DNA of 64,000 nucleotides from Basidiobolus meristosporus CBS 931.73 (GCA_002104905.1 MCFE01000155.1:62001-126000), one strand, 5' to 3'; shown: positions 21,700-33,504, counted from the first letter of the stretch. Translations and numbers: made by a program. Notes: generated by a model not told the origin, from the sequence alone.

Positions 21700-24600
21700 A
21701 ATGCCCCCATACACTCACCAGAATCTTTGCTCGTTTGTCAACTCAAACCCAAGAAAGCTATCTATTTTATCCCGATCCTCTTTAGGCAACAGGGGTATTT
21801 CAGACGTGGTCAATTGTCAAGAACATAAGCCATGTACCACTATTTATCATGAATATTGAAGCAGACAAAAACCATTGATTCCGCCTTTTCACTCTATCCA
21901 TATAACTGCATAATAAAGTTAACTTAAACCGCTCCGCCCCTGCCCTTCACGTTAGCCAAGAAACGTACGTAGCGCATACGCCCACCAATCCAAATTGGAC
22001 TGCCCAGTACAACATTTTGGAGAAATAATCAATAATGTGACAATCGGGTCAATCTTTACTTATTGAGCTTGTGTTCATTGTTTAAGATGAACTGCGACAA
22101 GATGCTTTGATGTATGTGCTTTGTGATGTCTCTAGGTTGGATGTGAAGGGAAATGGACTTGATAGGAGCATGCAGGTGGTGACAATTACAAGATGGTATA
22201 AGGTGCCTAGGTGAAACGGTCAGCCCACTAATTGCGAAGAATCAATGGTATACTGGGGCTGGCTACAGCAAGAGACGCAACCCTCTGATTCAAGAAGCTT
22301 AGATATGTATTCCATCCTAACGAGATGATATTTCCCATCAAAAATCGATAATGGAGCGGGAAAAGATAGAAAATTATCAAGTTGGAGATAGGCCATAATT
22401 TCCAACTGTTGAAGAGAGCGGTTCGATATCCCTAGGGTACATGTGAGAGATTAGCTACCACTACGGAATTCTATTTCTGACCTAGAAACTAACCGTATTT
22501 AAACGTTCTTGAACCTCAACCAAAGAACAGCCTGACAGGAGCCCCTGACTAATAAAAAACATCCCGACAACGGATGGAGCAAACACTGCTTGATCAATTG
22601 CGACACGACAAATGAGTGCTAGTGTGATTCATAGATCTGGCGGTTAACGCTACATATTCACTGCATAAAGTTACAAAGCAATACCTATGTGTGGCTGACG
22701 TATTTTGACTAGACGTTCAAGAAAAGGGTGCCAGAAGCTTAAAGCCGGGCCCTAAATAGATGGGATGTTGAAGTCGCATTTAGGTGTATTGCACGATTTG
22801 AAGCGCAAAAACGTGTGGGGTACCATAATCAAGCCACCATGTATTAGCATGCGCAAGGTCCTAGCCCGGTCAAGTTGAGGTTTCTTTTCAATCAATTTCT
22901 GGCAAGCAATATCACCCAACGCCACAATAGTAGCTATTAAGGGTTGGTTAGAAAATCGTAGAACGGATTTACAAGGGTCGCCGTATCATAGAAATCATGG
23001 AACCCCAAGAAATTTTAAGGGGAATTTACCGGTGCTAACAGACTTCACTAGGAAGGGGTTCCTCTCCAGATTTGTGGAATACCATCTGAAAGCTCGGACC
23101 CAAGGCCTTATCCGTGTTGTCATGACTGTTCTTTAGAGGGTACTCGAGAACAATCCACTCAAGGACAGATATGGATAAAGAAATTTTCTTTTTGTAACTC
23201 CTTCCTATATATGGTATTGGGCTTTGAAGCAGTTGGATCCTGTGATTAAGCCAGGGTGAACGTGTGAATATGGTATATGATAGAAGTTGTGGGCACATTT
23301 ATGACAGAATTCATGAACTCCACGAGTCACGTGTTCCTCCTCATTGACTGCTGTCTACTACCTGGATATTGTACTAGGAGTATATATGAGATGCATCTAA
23401 TAACGTAAAGATTGAGCACATGGTATATGGCTCATCAAGCATTAATGCTCTAAGGATTAATGGGCAAGGAGGGATAATAGTACGATAGGCAAGAAGCCTT
23501 ACTGATTGGTGTAGACTGTTAGTTTTTATTTGATAATATTAGCAGATCAGTGGTAGCAAATAGTTGCGCATCTAACGGGAAGACTCCTTATACCACCTCC
23601 AACTCAATAACATGAGTCATGCTCCGACCCTATTACCGATATTAAACTTGAATAATAATACATCACTGGAAATCAAAAATAGGGCGAGTGCTTCAGTGCT
23701 CAGAAGGTGCCATTATGTTGGTTTGAGAAGCTTCACATTCAGAGTTGGACATAATGAAATTCAAAGCCAGAGGTATATGGAAACAGCTGCTATTTTGCTG
23801 AATATAAATACCATACTACTTTTATAGGCCTTGAAGAAGGCTGGCAATAAGTACTCATCGAGTAGTCTACTGAAGCCTGGTTATTTATAGAATCTAAAGA
23901 AGAAGTAAAGCTTTAGGCATTTTCCCATACTTGACTCAAAGCCCAAAACGTATATATCTTTATCAACTAAAGCAAATGCAAATGAGTACATGGAAAGTTG
24001 GGTGCAGAGTTGAAGAATCTTGAGAGGAGTTTGGAGGGTTTCCATCTCTTCAATGCATTCCCTATTTTAAGAAGGTGACTGAGTATTCTGTTTAGTGAAA
24101 CTCCAAGTCAATCTGATCATGAAATCACGATATCTCAAAATTAGTTGCAATACTAGTTACTTTTAATATGGTAATATGCTACTAACCTTTGAGAGGGATG
24201 TAGGTTTGAATTCTATTGATACTAGTAGCTTCGTCGGCTGCTAACTTGGGGTTTAATTTGACAAGCTGTATAATTTTTGAGTCACCACCTAGCAAAGCTT
24301 ACTAATTTGGACTTGTATTTTTTGAGGGTATTCCACCCTACGCATGGTCCAAACCAGCACCTTACTGAAGCATCTAGGCCCTCATATATTATAATCAACT
24401 TTTGCAGCCTGCCACTGATTTTCTCACAAGTGGTGAGCAATACAGAAATTTTTGATTCTACAATACCACCATGAGTTCAAAGTGAAAAGTAGGCAAACCA
24501 GCAAAAATCCAAGGTTAGTACTCTTTCTTGTGTATATAGTTTCTGGTACTTATTTGGTTCGCAAATGATCATGTTTTAGGCCAGGGCAGCGTATCTGAAT

Positions 24601-25198
24601 TATGAATTTATACTCAGTATTACACCTATAAATTCATACTTGGTAAGCAAATCAATACATGTTCTTACCAATAAGATAAAGATGATTGCTCAATCAGTAC
24701 CCATATGGAAAATAGAAGCTTGGACTGACAGATACAATGTAGTAATAATACTTCTGGTTATCCTCTTGATAGATATTACAAGTGTCAGTAATCAAATGGA
24801 TTAAAGAATCATGAATATTATTGTATGGCATCATAGCAAGTATACTATCAAAGCTTGAGAATTGCACAAAAGGTCAAACAAGTAAGGTTGGTAGGAGAAC
24901 CACAAGATTTCTTTGAAGTGTGACCAAACTTTTACTTAGCCCAAGAAACTTGGCTAAATCCAATTCAAATGGAAATATGTGTAATGTGAATCCTATTTCA
25001 ACCGTTAGTCGTAAACAACCACCATAGTACATCCTCATCCTCGTCCTTTCAAAAGCAATTCATTCGGCTCATCATAGATGGAACATTCAGGACACAAGCG
25101 ATTATTCTAGTTGGAGTGGACTCCATTGGCTTGTGCTTAAGATTACCTATAAATGATGAAATTTATATTGGAATCCATTTGATTTCTTCGGATAGGCG
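21700..25198. other. Gene-poor intergenic region
   Basis: About 3.5 kb downstream of eEF3 with only short open frames on both strands, A+T-rich and without recognised protein, tRNA, LTR or terminal repeat. Some A-rich stretches after 21,860 may include the eEF3 polyadenylation region (aataaagtt near 21,912). Confidence 0.5.
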
Positions 25199-25834
25199 CT
25201 ATGCAGATGCGTGTACGGTATTACTTTGAGTAACTAAGTTGTAATATCCTCCAGGATCACAACAGCGCATAAACCTTAAGAGCATCAAATTCAAATGCAC
25301 ATTGTAGGCTTCTAAAGACTTTCGGGGATTTACTCTTGTCAAGTTATGCTCAATATGTAACAAGGAAATGCCGGATAAAGGTACATTCAGCCGTATGGAA
25401 TGCACTAGCCTATTTAATATCAGTTCCCTATCTGATACCATCTCTGAGTACAGCACCAATGGAAGCTTCATGATGCAACCACTCTGCTGAACATAACCGT
25501 CTTTCCCACTTATCATTAGCAGGGGAACAGATGTGCCGCTACTCAATAGAATCCTTATGTAATATTCAGTAATGATGTGATTTGTAATATTATGATTAGT
25601 TATCTTAAACCTCAGAAGAATACGGGATTCATTGTTCGCCATTCGTTTCACCGAGTATTTCAAAGTTGTAATATAAAAGTTGGTGTTCAAAATATCGGTA
25701 CCCGCACTTCTAATCAGGAGTATGTTGGGGACAGGACGAGCCCACATTCGACTGGTATGATATTGGGAACTACCTCGAATGGGTAAAGTAGGTGCTTGAA
25801 TATACAGTTTAGCCACATACCGATAGAGTGTCAT
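25199..25834 (-). CDS. Hypothetical protein, 211 aa orphan ORF
   Basis: An uninterrupted minus-strand frame from ATG at 25,834 to the stop at 25,199, unusually long for this A+T-rich region. No signal peptide, transmembrane segment or named motif is evident. Two asparagine-rich neighbouring repeats (TNHNITNHIITEYY) and alternating hydrophobic residues (IRILLSSGTSVPLLMIS, LNVPLSGISLLHI) suggest a beta-sheet-rich fold. It may be a true small gene, a fragment of a spliced gene, or chance. No neighbour gives context. Confidence 0.4.
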   Translation of the reverse strand: MTLYRYVAKLYIQAPTLPIRGSSQYHTSRMWARPVPNILLIRSAGTDILNTNFYITTLKYSVKRMANNESRILLRFKITNHNITNHIITEYYIRILLSSGTSVPLLMISGKDGYVQQSGCIMKLPLVLYSEMVSDRELILNRLVHSIRLNVPLSGISLLHIEHNLTRVNPRKSLEAYNVHLNLMLLRFMRCCDPGGYYNLVTQSNTVHASA

Positions 25835-27066
25835 CGTTAAATGGTATCTTCATTTGGAAGTATCAGGTATTCAGGAATAGATGAGCCAATCTAGCTGCAA
25901 TGCAACTTAAACACTTTGTGGGCGTTTCGATTAAACTAATTGAACAATTAATCTAGATACCAAGACTGGGTTTCCCTCAGCTTGCCACATGTGAAAAGCA
26001 TGAGGCTTGGCGAGAACTTGATTGGCCACTGTTAAACTGTAAGTTGGCATTAGGAAATGGCCATCCTTCGACATGGTAATATGGTTTCTCCTTAGAATAC
26101 AGATTAGAGGACAATCTTTCCTAATCCGACTCAAGTTCTCTTTTGTAATATGGCATATATGAAGCCATACTTCTATTATCCCTTATTTACCTCCATGTAG
26201 TTGGAAGTTCTCGAGCTCAAAAACCCATATTTTCCCCTTCAGATCCCTTTTCGTCCTGGAAACCCAATTTCGATGAATTGATATGCTTTCACTTCAAGGC
26301 GCCGCTCTGGTCGCATTCACTGCGCGATCTCTCACGTCAGAAAGATCAGCCAGTCGGTGGAATGATTCGCGACTAGTATCGCTATGCTACACAATCATGA
26401 CAACTTTTGGGGCAATTGAATTCCACAGTAACACAGATCAAGCATGCATCTGTGTAACAAATACTCAGCCTATTCTACCTCTCACACAGACCAGTTGGCA
26501 TATCGCCGTCTCATGTGCACCCATTCAAATGATCAGCTTGGATTTGGACTTCTATGGATTCAAGCCACCTTTGAGCTTTGAGTTGGCGGCTAACCTTCAT
26601 TTGGGGATGTTCTATAGAGTCCGGAAAGCAGCACCCTGTTTTTCCTGGGGTGTTAAGCTCAGTGGCATGGACACCCGCTAATGAATGACGGATTTGACAG
26701 CAGCCCGTTAAGGGGGCGGCTCTTCTAATAATGATTAGATTGATTGATACTAATATTATAGAAGCGATGCTCCAGATTTTAACAAATGCCATTTTCGTGT
26801 AATTCCTGGTTATATATGCGGTAGCTACGCATCGAGATAGGTAAACCGTATTACTCTGAGCAGGAAGTAAGCCTATATCGAATTTAGTATTGACAAGATC
26901 GGGTACATGAGTCAGCTGTAAAGTAAGGAAATGCACCGCGTATCAGTCCAAACCCAAGACTATAAAGAGGCGAGGTTGCCAAGTCAAAAACTCGCACTTT
27001 ACCTTCCTAGTTTTGATAACAGGGTTCTACATTTGCAACAAATTTGAAAATACCAATACTATCATC
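25835..27066. other. Intergenic region upstream of the expansin-like cluster
   Basis: Contains two unassigned open frames on opposite strands over the same DNA (26,283-26,681 plus, 132 codons; 26,936-26,511 minus, 141 codons). The minus frame has a hydrophobic segment after an internal Met (MAFVKIWSIASIILVSINLI) like a signal peptide, but no family match is apparent. A TATA-like actataaagag near 26,958 probably belongs to the first expansin-like gene. Confidence 0.4.
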
Positions 27067-27840
27067 ATGACTGGATTCAAACTTTTCAACACCATGACCC
27101 TCTTGGTTGCTGCCCTGTCTGCTACTCAAGTCTACTCTGCTCCTGTTCAGAACGAAGCTGGCCTTCGTATGACCAAGCGCGCATCATTCACCGGAGATGC
27201 CACCTACTACGATCCTGGACTTGGATCCTGCGAGTTGACCTCCACCGCCAACGAGTTGATCGCCGCCTTGAATGCACCACAGTACGGCAGCTTCCCCCGT
27301 CCGAGCAACAGCCCGGCTTGCTCCAGCTGCGCCATGGTGCAAGGACCAAAGGGTAGCGTTAAGGTGAAGATTGTCGACAAGTGCCCATCCTGCAAGCATG
27401 GAGATCTCGACCTTAGCCCCGCCGCATTCGACAGAATCGCTGATCAGGCTCAAGGTCGCGTCACCATTACTTGGAGCTATGTCTCCTGCGGAGGTGGAAG
27501 CTCCGAGGCTCCCTCCAAGGACACTACTACGGATAAGAACGGTAGTGGATCCAAGGACCAAGAATCGGGAGATAAGAACACCTCTTCTGGCAGCAATCAA
27601 GAATCGGGTAACAAGGAAACTGTAGAGAAGCCCAAGAACGACGCTACTACTGGTAGTACCAATAGCAGCAGCAGCTCGGGATCATCCTCTGGAAGCTGCA
27701 ATTTCCACAGAAGATGTGTCAGTGCTGGACAAACCCCAGAATTCGAAACCTGCGTTCATAATCACATTAGAAAGCAAACATGCGCCAATGGCACCGTATG
27801 CAAGTCTAGTGGTGATGACATTATCTGCACATGGGCATAA
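27067..27840 (+). CDS. Secreted expansin-like DPBB protein with chitin-binding module, copy A
   Basis: Predicted 257-aa secreted wall protein. The start at 27,067 is chosen because it gives a clean signal peptide (hydrophobic TLLVAALSATQVYSA, about residues 11-25); an upstream in-frame ATG at 27,013 is less likely. A propeptide ends in dibasic KR at residues 37-38, a Kex2-type site. The double-psi beta-barrel (RlpA-like/expansin N-domain) follows, about residues 40-145 (GDATYYDPGLGSC, SNSPACSSCA, VKIVDKCPSCKHGDLDLSP). A Ser/Thr/Asn/Lys-rich linker leads to a C-terminal six-Cys module (CNFHRRC ... ICTW) like CBM19. Such proteins lack hydrolytic residues and are thought to loosen or bind wall polymers. 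The single exon is almost identical to copy B except at the extreme 3' end. Confidence 0.85.
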   Translation: MTGFKLFNTMTLLVAALSATQVYSAPVQNEAGLRMTKRASFTGDATYYDPGLGSCELTSTANELIAALNAPQYGSFPRPSNSPACSSCAMVQGPKGSVKVKIVDKCPSCKHGDLDLSPAAFDRIADQAQGRVTITWSYVSCGGGSSEAPSKDTTTDKNGSGSKDQESGDKNTSSGSNQESGNKETVEKPKNDATTGSTNSSSSSGSSSGSCNFHRRCVSAGQTPEFETCVHNHIRKQTCANGTVCKSSGDDIICTWA

Positions 27841-29012
27841 GAAAAGGTGTTTCGCTAGCAGGTCTAGGTTTACACCAGAATTTCGATCCCTGTTCAATAT
27901 TCCGATAGTGAATGAACAACAAATTCCACAGTGCAAACTATTCTTATCATTATTCATATCCCAGCTGTCAATAAAAATCACTACAAACCACACATTCCTA
28001 ATTTCGTATTACCGATACCAGATGTCACATCCTAGAAATCCCCGACATTTCCAGCACTGCATGAATCCTTATGGTTCAGTCTGGGGATACCGAGGATGGA
28101 TATATAAATAAAATCTGCTCGATCTGTTGGGTATCTGGCCAGTGAAGCCTATCGTGGAGTTCTGGAATACTTTTCTGAGGTCACCCATTAGTTATAAGGA
28201 GAGATTCTGGATCGGGTGCCTGGCTGAATTCTCACAACAATTTATACGGTATATCTGACCCCGAAATGTTGAAGTACATACCAAACTGGAATATATATTA
28301 TAGATCATCAAAGTATATATGAAATAGAGTGTCTTAGAATCTTAAATACATAGGTCGTGGAGGACTTTCGATCACAGTCACTTCCATTGTTTACCTATGA
28401 TTGCGAATATATTAGGCAAAAAACGATAATTGGGCCAATGATTTTCGAAAGGATTTCATTTTTCATGAAATGACGAAATAGTACACATAAACACCTAATG
28501 TGGCCTAAATCGTTTTCGGTTCATTTGGCTATAAGGAAGCTGCAGCAATATTCCATGCATTCTCTCACAGCATTTCTTAGCTGCATCGATTTGGGCTGAA
28601 TTCAGTGAGATGTATGAAAAGAGTGGTCTATTTGAACTCATTTAGAAATCTTTTGGAATCCTGTACATATCCAACATCTATGCCGAAGGCGAGAATAGAT
28701 TCAGAGCTTGATGTTCATTCTGGTGCAATCAAGTCAAAACTTCAGCAGAAATTCTGCTCGACGAATCCCTAATGTATCCTCTTAAGAGAATGCCTTATTC
28801 CGGATAGTGTATTCCAGGTAGGGTTCGGGTTTAGTTGAGCATCCAAATAGAGAGCAAGTGAGCTGGGTACCTTCTCAGTTTACTAAAAGCTTCAACAACG
28901 AAAAGGTATATAGAGACAGACGTTGGCAGTATTCAACTCACACTTCGCCTTCCTAGTTTTGATAACAGGATCCTCTATTCGCAACAAATTTGAAAATACC
29001 AATACTATCATC
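27841..29012. other. Intergenic region between expansin-like copies A and B
   Basis: No gene seen. The last roughly 30 bp before the B start codon match the A 5' leader. A TATA-like ggtatatagag lies near 28,905. Confidence 0.5.
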
Positions 29013-29786
29013 ATGACTGGATTCAAACTTTTCAACACCATGACCCTCTTGGTTGCTGCCCTGTCTGCTACTCAAGTCTACTCTGCTCCTGTTCAGAACG
29101 AAGCTGGCCTTCGTATGACCAAGCGCGCATCATTCACCGGAGATGCCACCTACTACGATCCTGGACTTGGATCCTGCGAGTTGACCTCCACCGCCAACGA
29201 GTTGATCGCCGCCTTGAATGCACCACAGTACGGCAGCTTCCCCCGTCCGAGCAACAGCCCGGCTTGCTCCAGCTGCGCCATGGTGCAAGGGCCAAAGGGT
29301 AGCGTTAAGGTGAAGATTGTCGACAAGTGCCCATCCTGCAAGCATGGAGATCTCGACCTTAGCCCCGCCGCATTCGACAGAATCGCTGATCAGGCTCAAG
29401 GTCGCGTCACCATTACTTGGAGCTATGTCTCCTGCGGAGGTGGAAGCTCCGAGGCTCCCTCCAAGGACACTACTACGGATAAGAACGATAGTGGATCCAA
29501 GGACCAAGAATCGGGAGATAAGAACACCTCTTCTGGCAGCAATCAAGAATCGGGTAACAAGGAAACTGTAGAGAAGCCCAAGAACGACGCTACTACTGGT
29601 AGTACCAATAGCAGCAGCAGCTCGGGATCATCCTCTGGAAGCTGCAATTTCCACAGAAGATGTGTCAGTGCTGGACAAACCCCAGAATTCGAGACTTGCG
29701 TTCATGGCAGCGTCAAAAAGCAAACATGTGCCCGTGGCACCGTATGTAAAGCAAGTGACTCAGATATTATCTGTACCTGGGCTTAG
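29013..29786 (+). CDS. Secreted expansin-like DPBB protein with chitin-binding module, copy B
   Basis: Predicted 257 aa with the same architecture as copy A: signal peptide, propeptide ending KR (37-38), DPBB domain, low-complexity linker, CBM19-like module. The start ATG at 29,013 corresponds exactly to that of copy A. Within the shared tract only a silent change in the GPKG region and one Gly to Asp change in the linker were seen. After ETCVH the two diverge: B reads GSVKKQTCARGTVCKASDSD and A reads NHIRKQTCANGTVCKSSGDD. The downstream region is unrelated to that of copy A. Confidence 0.85.
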   Translation: MTGFKLFNTMTLLVAALSATQVYSAPVQNEAGLRMTKRASFTGDATYYDPGLGSCELTSTANELIAALNAPQYGSFPRPSNSPACSSCAMVQGPKGSVKVKIVDKCPSCKHGDLDLSPAAFDRIADQAQGRVTITWSYVSCGGGSSEAPSKDTTTDKNDSGSKDQESGDKNTSSGSNQESGNKETVEKPKNDATTGSTNSSSSSGSSSGSCNFHRRCVSAGQTPEFETCVHGSVKKQTCARGTVCKASDSDIICTWA

Positions 29787-31332
29787 ACTACCATTTGTTT
29801 ATCACATAAATAAACACGAGTCTTAACCATAAGATTAAATGAAATATCTCCTTATCGCACACCGTGACAACAAGATGACGGACGGCTTGAACTGAAACAG
29901 ATACTAGAGTAAAGATCTTGGGAGTGGATGCTAGCTATTAATCTCATTGGATTTGGTGTTTCCCTCCCAAGCTTAATGAATTTCCAGATCACCGAGGCGA
30001 GCAAGGCGTCTGGATGGCGGTTTAGTTGAAACCATTAAAACGAAGGTTTTGGGACTTTACGTAGGTGCATCTCACAGTTAATTATTATCACTGTATCAGA
30101 TTTAAGACCTTAAATCGAAATCTGGAATTACTTTAGAACACCAAGTAACAGATAAGTATATGCATTTTCAAACCAATCTATGCTTGATTGCAAACTCCTA
30201 TTATGGCCGGTGATCGATGAGGTCTTCAGGACCACTATAAACTGCCATCAATATGTGATTATATTTTGTTCTTGATGACTGCGCTCACGTTTGTAAGCAT
30301 GATACCAAACAAAACTATATTTCAGTTACGTAGCTAGGAAAATTCATTTCAAGATCCGATTTTGTGCAACCTCAAGTTATCAATTCATCAAGGTTAGCAT
30401 AGCTCGACTTCACTGATAAAGCAAATAGAATATGGCGCATTATAGAAATTTATCAGCATTTTGTTATCAATGACTCACAAAGGAAACTGGAGCCATTCCA
30501 TGCATACTACTGGCCAGAAATCACCCACTTTCTGATGCCTCTTCGGAGTATCTACTTGATTTCCACAGCAGGATTGGCAATCGTGGCTTAAAATGCTTTC
30601 ACTGGACTCAAACCAATCAAAAATCAAGGTCAGACACTCAATTTTATTTAGCTATTAATGATTTTACCTATCTCTTGATTAATAGTGTTTAAGTTTCAGG
30701 CCGAGATCGTCACTGCTTTTTCCAAAAGCGAGAGGAACCATTACCATTCAAGCCCATTGCTTGTTATCGGTGTAATCTTCAGAACTCCCTAATGCACCCA
30801 CCACCCCAATGCCAGCTTGCAAATAGGGTGGAATGTGGTTTACCAAAAAGCGTGCATGCATGAGGATGCATGAGTCTACTCGCTACCATTACGATACTGG
30901 ATACCAAATTGGCGGCCTAGTGCTGCGTATAGGAGGGGGAGAGCTTTGCTCGTTCCGGTTGCATATCATTATTGAATAAAAAATCATTTAATTCGACTTC
31001 TGGATAAACCTGATGATGCGAATTTAATATACATTTTTCATCAATGATAACATCGTCAATTGTGATCAAAGAGCATGAGTGTCAAAGAGTGTATGAGAAT
31101 GGCATAGTCCCTTGTGCTCCCAAAATTCGTATGCTGTGCGAATGTAACCGGGGAAACAGCTAGTTTACTGGCGAAGTTAACTGGGAACTTCTATTTTCAT
31201 GATTGTCAGTTGCCGTAGCATCGTTCCGTTCGATATAAAAGACCGCGCAACCGCCTTCTCTCAGTATTGTTCACTCACAATTCGAAGAGTACTGGCTACT
31301 TGCATTGATATACCCAAGAAATTATTTCAAAA
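29787..31332. other. Intergenic region between expansin-like copies B and C
   Basis: No gene seen. Contains a strong TATA-like sequence, gatataaaag (31,232-31,241), about 100 bp before copy C. An aataaa-type signal near 29,808 may serve copy B. Confidence 0.5.
31232..31241 (+). promoter_or_regulatory. TATA-like box of expansin-like copy C
   Basis: GATATAAAAG about 95 bp before the start codon, the best TATA match in the cluster. Confidence 0.45.
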
Positions 31333-32082
31333 ATGTTCAATTTCAAAATATCCGTTGCCTCCATTGCTATTGTCGCTCTTTCGGCTCTCCAGATGATTGA
31401 AACTGCCCCAGTCAACGTGCGGTCTGGTACTTCAATTTACAAGCGTGATGGATTCTCTGGAGAAGGTACTTACTATGACCCTGGCCTTGGATCTTGTGAA
31501 GTGACTTCCAGCCCAAATGAACTGATAGCCGCATTGAATGTTGCTCAATTTGGTTCTTATGCTCGCCCTAGTAACAGTCCAGCGTGCTCCAGCTGTGCTT
31601 TGGTACATGGACCACTAGGAAGCGTCCAAGTCAAGATTGTCGATATGTGTCCCGGCTGCAAGCATGGTGATCTTGATTTGAGCCCAGCTGCTTTCAATCG
31701 GATCGCTAAGCAAGCGGATGGACGTGTTCAAATTTCCTGGGAATATGTCAGTTGCGGTGGAGGTTCCCAACCCGAGAAACCTACCAAATCAGTAGCTGCC
31801 CCCAAGGAAACAGAAACCCAGGACCCCGCCCCCTCAACAAAACCCAAACCCACCAAAGATGTGAAACCCGTTGTCTCCCCAACCCCCACCAACAAGCCTG
31901 TCATCTCCAGTATTCCAAAGTCTGGTTCCGGAGCATGCACCTTCTCTGGTAGACGTTGCACTAATCCTGGACAATCCGCTGAATTTGAGGGCTGTCTTCA
32001 CGGTCGGCTGTACAAGCAGAGCTGCTCACATGGAACTGTTTGCAAAGGTGACTCGGGTGACATCGTTTGTACATGGGCCTGA
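31333..32082 (+). CDS. Secreted expansin-like DPBB protein with chitin-binding module, copy C
   Basis: Predicted 249-aa diverged third member of the tandem family. Signal peptide (ISVASIAIVALSALQMIETA), a Kex2-type KR at 37-38, a DPBB domain with the same Cys pattern (GSCEVTSS, SNSPACSSCA, VDMCPGCKHGDLDLSP) and a Pro/Lys/Thr-rich linker (residues about 150-200) unlike the Ser-rich linker of A and B. It ends with a CBM19-like module (CTFSGRRC ... GTVCKGDSGDIVCTWA). Single exon. The family arose by local duplication, with C older than A/B. Role in wall remodelling or chitin binding is inferred from domains. Confidence 0.85.
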   Translation: MFNFKISVASIAIVALSALQMIETAPVNVRSGTSIYKRDGFSGEGTYYDPGLGSCEVTSSPNELIAALNVAQFGSYARPSNSPACSSCALVHGPLGSVQVKIVDMCPGCKHGDLDLSPAAFNRIAKQADGRVQISWEYVSCGGGSQPEKPTKSVAAPKETETQDPAPSTKPKPTKDVKPVVSPTPTNKPVISSIPKSGSGACTFSGRRCTNPGQSAEFEGCLHGRLYKQSCSHGTVCKGDSGDIVCTWA

Positions 32083-32341
32083 GGCAATCATTTAAGTCCC
32101 CTTTACTTCCACCACGGAAATAGTTGAAAATCTTGAATGGAAAGTTGATATATCTGGCAAAGTCGACCTCCAAAGCAACATCCAATTCGGTTTTCAACAT
32201 GGTTTGGAAGTTTCGTTTATTATATGTTCAGAAACGTAAATACTATAGTAAATATACAGTAAATAAATGATTTGACCTCAAATTTCATGTAAATTCAATT
32301 TCAGCCGGAGCTAGAAAATGACAATTCGGATTCACATTGAT

Positions 32342-32823
32342 TTAGCTTGTCGCAGGTGCAGAGGCTGTCAAGTTGGCCACTGTCAGCGTGAGATTGGCTT
32401 CTCTCATGGTGTAGCTGCGCTCTCTGCCATTGAAATAAGACGCGTTTGAGAACGCATTCAATGTGTAATTCCCCTCCTCGAGGTCGTAACGCACCGGCCA
32501 AGTGAAACTTTCCCGCCATTCTCCTTGCACGTTTACTTGAGGATAGTGGACTGACCAGACGACGCTTTGCTCCTTATTCACAAGCTGAACATTCAGAGCC
32601 TCGATTGCTGCCAGATCGGCGCGCTTTACAGCTATGTTGACCGCTAGCTGTTGGCCAGGACTGATTGTACTGTTTGCACCAGGTGAGGTGATGATTATGT
32701 AATCTTTGAATTGGTCAGTATTAAAGGATAAGGATGATGTAACCAGAAATTACCAGCATAGATCACTTTACTAAGCGTCAGGATAACAGAGAGGATAAAC
32801 AGCACCGACTGGATCCACGCCAT
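32342..32823 (-). CDS. Secreted Kre9/Knh1-like protein, 2 exons
   Basis: Exons on the minus strand: 32823-32754 and 32703-32342 (intron 50 bp), coding 143 aa. The N-terminus is a signal peptide (SVLFILSVILTLSKVIYA). The rest fits a Kre9/Knh1 N-terminal Ig-like domain: YIIITSPGANSTISPGQQL at its start, then WRESFTWPVRYDLEEGNYTL and a late REANLTLTVANL. Several N-glycosylation sequons (NST, NAS, NLT) fit secretion. Kre9/Knh1 proteins act in beta-1,6-glucan or wall assembly in yeasts, but short zygomycete-type members are uncharacterised. It is convergent with expansin-like copy C, 260 bp away. There is no GPI signal. Confidence 0.7.
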
Positions 32824-33504
32824 GATAATGTTGCTACGATAGCTATACAACGCCAGAGGGAAATGGAGGGTATTTATGATGGCAAGGAACTCCTACAAAA
32901 GTGAAGCCATTTGTTTTTGACGTTGTTGCTTCTTGGTTTTGAAAGTGGTGATCTGTCGAAGCTTAACCAAGCGGCTACCTGATTAAGTAACCCGCAGTCT
33001 TTATAAATAACAAACCATAAGCTACCCCTCCAAACAAATCATTCTGCTTAGTAGGACTCCGCATATCTCTTCGAATCCGGGTGTAAACCGTGCAGGGCAT
33101 TTCGTATTTTTAGGACCAAGCGAGGTGCGGAGATCACAGAAATATTCCGAGAGTTGCACATAGGCAGGCTCAATCATCGGATACAACCTACCTGACAACA
33201 TTCCACACTCTTCGTCAGGATCCAACGCCATTTGCCAGTGTGGTTAGCAGGTGAACAATGAGTCAACTTGTCATCATTCATCCCACTTCCTGCTAATCAG
33301 CATCCCGAAACCCAACTTGATGTTGTGATTTGTACATCAGTGTTGTTGGCGTGAGATAATCAGGCGCACTAGCAGTTGAATCAGAACTGAATGGCATTGG
33401 TATTGACGTAAGGTTTGGGTGGATGGTGATGATCGCTCAGAACCCACAAATTTGATATTCCTTATTTGCTCAAGGAAAGGCAATGCTTGCTTGTGGATAC
33501 TGTT

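Noticed and set aside
27013-27066. Upstream in-frame Met for expansin-like copy A
   Set aside because: It would place a polar stretch ahead of the signal peptide. The ATG at 27,067 aligns with copy B and gives a normal secretion signal.
27184-27625. Opposite-strand and alternate-frame ORFs in expansin-like copy A (repeated in copy B)
   Set aside because: They recur in both copies only because the DNA is nearly identical. The DPBB frame explains the conservation, and the shadows have no family features.
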